DNA from: Anaerolineae bacterium
GTDB taxonomy: Bacteria > Chloroflexota > Anaerolineae > B4-G1 > SLSP01
Reading direction: 5' to 3'
Assembly: GCA_018055515.1 (NCBI GenBank)
Contig: JAGPHL010000125.1
Span: 1 to 8,033 of the forward strand
Length of the DNA: 8,033 nucleotides
This document shows positions 4,764 through 8,033 of the stretch, piece by piece. The stretch's first letter is position 1. Every line of letters starts with the position of its first letter. Below the pieces are notes generated by a model that was not told the DNA's origin, ran no database searches, and saw only the letters and a program-made list of their open reading frames with translations. A program made the translations under genes and the position numbers.

Positions 4764-7079
4764 TTAGAACAGCAGCTCCACGCCGGTGCGGGCGAAGTAG
4801 TTGCGATACGCGGCCGTTTCTTCCAGCAGCGCTACCAGCTCCGCCGTCCGCCGCGCTAAGGCGGAGGCATTTTTGGCGCCGCCTCGTGTCACGATGACGA
4901 TCTTGCCCTCCTCCTGGACGAGGGTGAGGTCGCCGTGGGCCTCCATCCACGCCAGCCCCCGCCGGATGGTGACCTCGCGGTGCGCGATCGCCGCCGCCAG
5001 CTCCGGCACGACAATGCGCCCCTCTTTGTGGCTGAGCGCGTATTTGACCCGCCCTGTCAATTGTTGCAGGAAGGGGTTGATTTCATCGAGGGCGGGATGG
5101 TGGCAGAACAGCGCTATCTCCTGGGGATTGACCACTTGAAGCGCCGCCGCCAGCTCTTCCGGCCCCGGCGGCGCGGTCCACAAAATCAGAACGGGGCCGG
5201 GTTCCAGCTCCAGCCGCGTTCTCGCCCCCGGCAGGGTCACCCCCTCAGCCCATAGCTGCGCGCCTGGCCGTTGCAGCCAGGGGGTGAGCAGCGTTTCTGG
5301 GTGGGGCTCGCGGCGGTAATCCTCGATAAGGCGCCGCGGAATCTCGATCACGGCTTCGGGGACGGCGGCCGGCACGGGACGCGCGTCCAGCCATTCCACC
5401 TGCAGACGGCGCTCGCCGCGGAAGGTGTTGGCGCGCACGGTGTAGGCCAGGTCGAAGGTCTCGGCGGGGACGTCTTCCTGGTCGGCGCGCCACCAGATGA
5501 CACGCTGCAACGTCCCGCTGCCGTCTTCCACGGTGATGGCCAGATGATCACCGTTGCGCCCGATCACGTTGATCCCCTGGGCGCGCACGTTGCAGGTTGC
5601 CAGCGTGAGCGGCGGATGTCCCGCGCCGAAGGGCGCCAGCCGTTCCAGGTCATCTACCAGGGCGAGCGACAGCTCCGAAAACGGCAGAATGCCATCAATT
5701 TGCAGGGGCGGGGTCGCTGCGACGACGCCGCGTTGGGCTTTGACCGCCTGCGACAGTCCTCGTCGGAACGCCGGGATGTTTTCCTGCGCCAGCGCCAGTC
5801 CTGCCGCCTGCGCGTGACCGCCGAAGCGTTCCAGCAGCGGGCGTTGGGTGGCAATCGCCTCGGTGATGTGGCATCCTGGCACGGAGCGGGCCGAGCCTCG
5901 GGCGCTGCCATCGCCGGGCGCGACGAGCAGGATCGCGGGGCGATGGTAGCGTTCTGCCAGGCGGCTGGCCACAATCCCCACGACGCCGGTGTGCCAGTGT
6001 GAGTTGACCAGCACCAGCGCTTCGTATTCCAGGAGCGCGGGGTCCTGCTCGAGCTGCGCCTCAGCGGCGGCCTCGACTTCGGCGCAGAGGCGTTTGCGCT
6101 CGGCGTTGAGCGCCTCCATCTGGGCCGCGAGGAGGCGCGCTTGCGCCTGATCGTGGGTGAGGAAGTAGTCCACGATGACGTTGGCGTCGCCCAGGCGTCC
6201 CAGCGCGTTGAGGCGCGGCGCGATGACGAACCCAATGGTTTCCTCATTGATTTGTGCCGGCAGGACCTGCGCCAGTTTGAACATCTCCTGCAGGCCCAAG
6301 CGGGATGTCTCCCGCAGCGCCGGCAGGCCCAGCTGCAGGAGATAACGGGTGTCGCCGGTGAGCTGGGCGACATCGGCGACGATTCCCAGGGCAACGAGAT
6401 CGAGGTAACGTCGGGCGTCGTCAGGTCGTCCGGCCTGCGTGGAGAGCGCTTCAGCGAGTTTGTACGCCACGCCGACGCCGGGCAACGTGGCGGAGGGGTG
6501 GGTTTCCGGCAGGCGGTGGGGGTTGATGAGGGCCCAGGCGGGGGGGAGGTCGCCCCGTGGCAATTCATGATGGTCGGTGATGATGACGGGGACGCCGCGG
6601 CCTTTCGCGTAGTCAACTGCCTCAAAAGCGTCGCTGCCGGTATCGCAGGTGAGGAGGACTTGCACGCCCTCATCCAGGAGGTGCGCCAATTGGGCGGTGT
6701 TCACGCCGTGCGATTCGAGCTCGCGCACAGGAATGTAGTGCGTCACCTCCGCGCCGAGATCGCGCAGGGTGGCGACCAGCACGGTTGTGGAGGTCTGCCC
6801 GTCAACGTCGAAGTCGCCCCAAACGCAGATGCGCTCGTGAGCGCGGATGGCCTCGTCGAGGCGGGTGACGGCGCGCTCCATGTCGGGAAAGTCGAACGGC
6901 GAAGCGGGGGTCGCTGCGCGAGGATCGAGGAAGGCGCGCGCTGCTTCCACGGTGGTGATGCCGCGTCGCACCAGCGTTTCGGCCACCAGCGGGTGTCCGC
7001 CGACAAAGGCACGTAACGGCGGGGGGACCGTGATCGGTTGGGGAGTCTGCCACTCGTACACTTGGATTTGGCTTCCCAT
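4764..7079 (-). CDS. recJ: Single-stranded-DNA-specific 5'-3' exonuclease RecJ
   Basis: RecJ degrades single-stranded DNA 5' to 3' in recombination and mismatch or base excision repair, using metal ions held by the DHH phosphoesterase core. The 771-residue product shows GDFDVDG (88-94), TCDTG (144-148, D146), the DHH motif (169-171) after VIIT, and D227/D236 in LDLVALGIVADV. The DHHA1 part carries HTGVVGIVASRLAERY (363-378) and FGGHAQAAGLAL (419-430). An OB-fold region follows (about 485-567, VEDGSGTLQRVIWW). The remaining 200 residues are a C-terminal extension, longer than in E. coli RecJ (about 577 residues in total) and reminiscent of the extended RecJ of Deinococcus-Thermus; its last part (about 690-735) may be winged-helix-like. 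The ATG at 7079 has no Shine-Dalgarno sequence and follows an RNA hairpin by one base. An in-frame GTG at 7061 with weak upstream GGGAAG is the alternative start. It lies 59 bp downstream of gpmA and is probably cotranscribed with it. Confidence 0.96.
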   Translation of the reverse strand: MGSQIQVYEWQTPQPITVPPPLRAFVGGHPLVAETLVRRGITTVEAARAFLDPRAATPASPFDFPDMERAVTRLDEAIRAHERICVWGDFDVDGQTSTTVLVATLRDLGAEVTHYIPVRELESHGVNTAQLAHLLDEGVQVLLTCDTGSDAFEAVDYAKGRGVPVIITDHHELPRGDLPPAWALINPHRLPETHPSATLPGVGVAYKLAEALSTQAGRPDDARRYLDLVALGIVADVAQLTGDTRYLLQLGLPALRETSRLGLQEMFKLAQVLPAQINEETIGFVIAPRLNALGRLGDANVIVDYFLTHDQAQARLLAAQMEALNAERKRLCAEVEAAAEAQLEQDPALLEYEALVLVNSHWHTGVVGIVASRLAERYHRPAILLVAPGDGSARGSARSVPGCHITEAIATQRPLLERFGGHAQAAGLALAQENIPAFRRGLSQAVKAQRGVVAATPPLQIDGILPFSELSLALVDDLERLAPFGAGHPPLTLATCNVRAQGINVIGRNGDHLAITVEDGSGTLQRVIWWRADQEDVPAETFDLAYTVRANTFRGERRLQVEWLDARPVPAAVPEAVIEIPRRLIEDYRREPHPETLLTPWLQRPGAQLWAEGVTLPGARTRLELEPGPVLILWTAPPGPEELAAALQVVNPQEIALFCHHPALDEINPFLQQLTGRVKYALSHKEGRIVVPELAAAIAHREVTIRRGLAWMEAHGDLTLVQEEGKIVIVTRGGAKNASALARRTAELVALLEETAAYRNYFARTGVELLF

Positions 7080-7080
7080 A

Positions 7081-7122
7081 GCGCAAAACGTGAACTGCCG
7101 GATCGCAGCTCACGTCTTGCGC
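7081..7122 (-). promoter_or_regulatory. Long RNA hairpin directly before the recJ start
   Basis: In the - strand transcript the arms GCGCAAGACGUGAGCUGC and GCAGUUCACGUUUUGCGC pair over 18 bp around a 6-base loop GAUCCG. Sixteen pairs are Watson-Crick and two are G-U, and both non-Watson-Crick positions pair only in the - strand RNA. The stem ends one base before the recJ ATG and takes the place where a Shine-Dalgarno sequence would lie. No U-tract follows, so a simple intrinsic terminator is less likely than a translation or mRNA-stability element. The pairing is seen directly; the role is inferred. Confidence 0.65.
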
Positions 7123-7138
7123 CTCGATGGAGGGAGCG

Positions 7139-7885
7139 TTACCTGGCTTTTCCCTGATTGGCCACGGCTTCCTGCGCGGCAGCGATGGCTTCGGGGTCGC
7201 CGAGATAGTAGTGGGTGATGGGCTGCAGGTGTTCGTCCAGCTCGTAAACCAGGGGGACGCCGGTGGGGATATTGAGCTTGATGATGGCCTGATCGGAGAT
7301 AGCGTCGAGGTATTTGACCAGCGCGCGCAGGCTGTTGCCGTGTGCGGCAATGATCACGCGCTTGCCGGATTGGACGACGGGCGCAATTGCCTCGTGCCAG
7401 TAGGGGAGGAAGCGCGCTACGGTGTCTTTGAGGCATTCGTGGGCCGGCAGCTCTTCCGGCTTCAGGTCGGCGTAGCGCCGGTCGTGACCGGGCCAGCGGG
7501 GATCGGAAGGCTCGAGGGCGGGCGGACGGACGTCATAGCTGCGCCGCCAGATGAGGACTTGCTCCTCGCCATACCTGGCGGCGGTCTCGGCCTTGTTGAG
7601 TCCCTGGAGCGCGCCGTAATGGCGTTCGTTGAGCCGCCAATGCCGATAGACGGGGATCCACATCAGATCCATCTCGTCGAGGGTAATCCAGAGCGTGCGG
7701 ATCGCGCGTTTGAGCACCGACGTGAAGGCGACGTCAAAGGTGTAGCCCGCTTCGCGGAGGGTTTTGCCGGCGGCGTGGGCCTCTTCGATGCCCTTTGCGG
7801 AAAGGTCTACGTCGGTCCAGCCGGTGAAGAGATTTTCCTGGTTCCAAATGCTCTCGCCATGACGCAGCAATACGACTTTGTACAT
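7139..7885 (-). CDS. gpmA: 2,3-bisphosphoglycerate-dependent phosphoglycerate mutase
   Basis: The enzyme interconverts 3-phosphoglycerate and 2-phosphoglycerate in glycolysis and gluconeogenesis through a phosphohistidine intermediate, in the cytoplasm. Key residues are all present: the LRHGES motif with catalytic His9, Arg60 in SVLKRAIRT, Glu87 in RLNERHYGALQG, and His182 in AAHGNSLRA. These are offset by two from the E. coli GpmA residues H11, R62, E89 and H184. The length of 248 residues matches the usual 247-250. The ATG at 7885 is chosen because AGGAGGT at 7892-7898 precedes it by 6 bases and the protein then begins MYKVVLLRHGE as is typical. An upstream in-frame ATG at 7918 would add 11 unconserved residues and run through the ribosome binding site. 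A strong promoter lies upstream and recJ follows. A functional gene is near certain. Confidence 0.97.
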   Translation of the reverse strand: MYKVVLLRHGESIWNQENLFTGWTDVDLSAKGIEEAHAAGKTLREAGYTFDVAFTSVLKRAIRTLWITLDEMDLMWIPVYRHWRLNERHYGALQGLNKAETAARYGEEQVLIWRRSYDVRPPALEPSDPRWPGHDRRYADLKPEELPAHECLKDTVARFLPYWHEAIAPVVQSGKRVIIAAHGNSLRALVKYLDAISDQAIIKLNIPTGVPLVYELDEHLQPITHYYLGDPEAIAAAQEAVANQGKAR

Positions 7886-7891
7886 TGTGTG

Positions 7892-7898
7892 ACCTCCT
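7892..7898 (-). promoter_or_regulatory. Ribosome binding site of gpmA
   Basis: AGGAGGT on the - strand, 6 bases before the ATG at 7885, is a near-perfect match to the anti-Shine-Dalgarno sequence. It decides the gpmA start in favour of 7885 over 7918. Confidence 0.85.
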
Positions 7899-7938
7899 GG
7901 GATGTGTTGTTGGATCATGCCTGCGCTTTCAAGGCTGA

Positions 7939-7966
7939 ATTATAGTACGATTCGGCGTTGAATCAA
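7939..7966 (-). promoter_or_regulatory. Sigma-70-type promoter of gpmA (and probably recJ)
   Basis: On the - strand TTGATT (7961-7966) and a perfect TATAAT (7939-7944) are separated by 16 bases. Transcription would start near 7932, giving a leader of about 47 bases before the gpmA ATG. The region is AT-richer than its surroundings. The -35 box lies inside a short inverted repeat (GTTG/CAAC arms at 7957-7967), which could be coincidence or a small operator. Confidence 0.7.
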
Positions 7967-7967
7967 C

Positions 7968-7985
7968 AGGCCGCCGGCGCGGCCT
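7968..7985. other. Short GC-rich inverted repeat upstream of the gpmA promoter
   Basis: AGGCCGC and GCGGCCT form a perfect 7-bp stem around a 4-base CGGC loop, just upstream of the gpmA -35 box. It could be the stem of a terminator for a gene entering from the right, but no U-tract follows on the - strand (TGTTGATT). In such GC-rich DNA it may also be chance. The remaining bases up to 8033 show no supportable gene. Confidence 0.35.
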
Positions 7986-8033
7986 CTCGTTCTATCAGGG
8001 AATATCGCGAGAACTGCGCACAGCGAGGCGTGG

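Noticed and set aside
5654..6673. 339-codon frame on the - strand within recJ in another phase
   Set aside because: It is overlapped by the conserved RecJ frame; the product is Ser/Arg/Pro-rich, typical of a shifted reading of GC-rich DNA.
6141..7016. 291-codon + strand frame opposite the 5' part of recJ
   Set aside because: It lies opposite the DHH catalytic motifs of recJ and shows no independent initiation signal or recognisable domain.
7127..7945. 272-codon + strand frame covering all of gpmA
   Set aside because: gpmA has every catalytic motif, a promoter and a ribosome binding site on the - strand; the antisense frame mirrors its codon pattern.
7986..8033. Possible 3' end of another - strand gene entering from the right, with TGA TAG near 7995-8000
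   Set aside because: Only a dozen codons are visible, all three - strand frames are equally open there at first, and no motif supports coding.
1..8033. CRISPR arrays, tRNA/rRNA genes, insertion sequences, prophage or attachment sites
   Set aside because: No spaced direct repeats, cloverleaf-like segments, transposase motifs or terminal inverted repeats were seen on either strand.

Overview
The window is a GC-rich bacterial chromosomal segment with tightly packed genes, no RNA genes and no insertion sequence. The overall look suggests a member of the Chloroflexota (Anaerolineae-like): a high-GC genome, membrane proteins that combine short CxxC zinc ribbons with Pro/Ala-rich linkers, a RecJ with a long C-terminal extension, and a short A-rich heptamer tandem repeat between genes. 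This assignment is an inference from style, not proof.

Region 1 (1-3697, + strand) is a compact three-gene cluster of membrane-anchored proteins. The first gene is cut by the left window edge. It encodes a cytoplasmic zinc ribbon, a Pro-rich linker, one membrane helix and an extracytoplasmic domain. The second gene encodes a diverged paralogue of that extracytoplasmic domain on its own membrane anchor, without a zinc ribbon. The third encodes a large subtilisin-like (S8) serine protease. It has an N-terminal signal anchor, a complete Asp/His/Ser triad, an inserted beta-rich region, a second membrane helix, a long Pro/Ala linker and two C-terminal zinc ribbons. The zinc ribbons of genes 1 and 3 share the same CxxC-x10-CxxC design and a 15-base identical stretch. 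The two proteins are roughly mirror images across the membrane, which suggests that the cluster works as one envelope proteolysis or sensing unit. This cluster is the best candidate here for an undescribed system.

Region 2 (3698-4729, + strand) holds a 140-bp spacer with a four-unit heptamer repeat, then an AIM24/TIGR00266-family gene with a strong ribosome binding site. It ends in a clear hairpin terminator that probably serves both converging transcription units.

Region 3 (4764-8033, - strand) is a housekeeping pair read leftward. A consensus sigma-70-type promoter near 7939-7966 drives gpmA (2,3-bisphosphoglycerate-dependent phosphoglycerate mutase), followed after 59 bp by recJ (single-strand DNA exonuclease). 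The gpmA-recJ spacer contains a 42-nt hairpin that ends one base before the recJ ATG. Its 18-bp stem is complete only in the RNA of the - strand, through two G-U pairs, and recJ has no visible Shine-Dalgarno sequence. This looks like an RNA element that sets recJ expression relative to gpmA.

No stretch longer than 300 bases lacks a gene.
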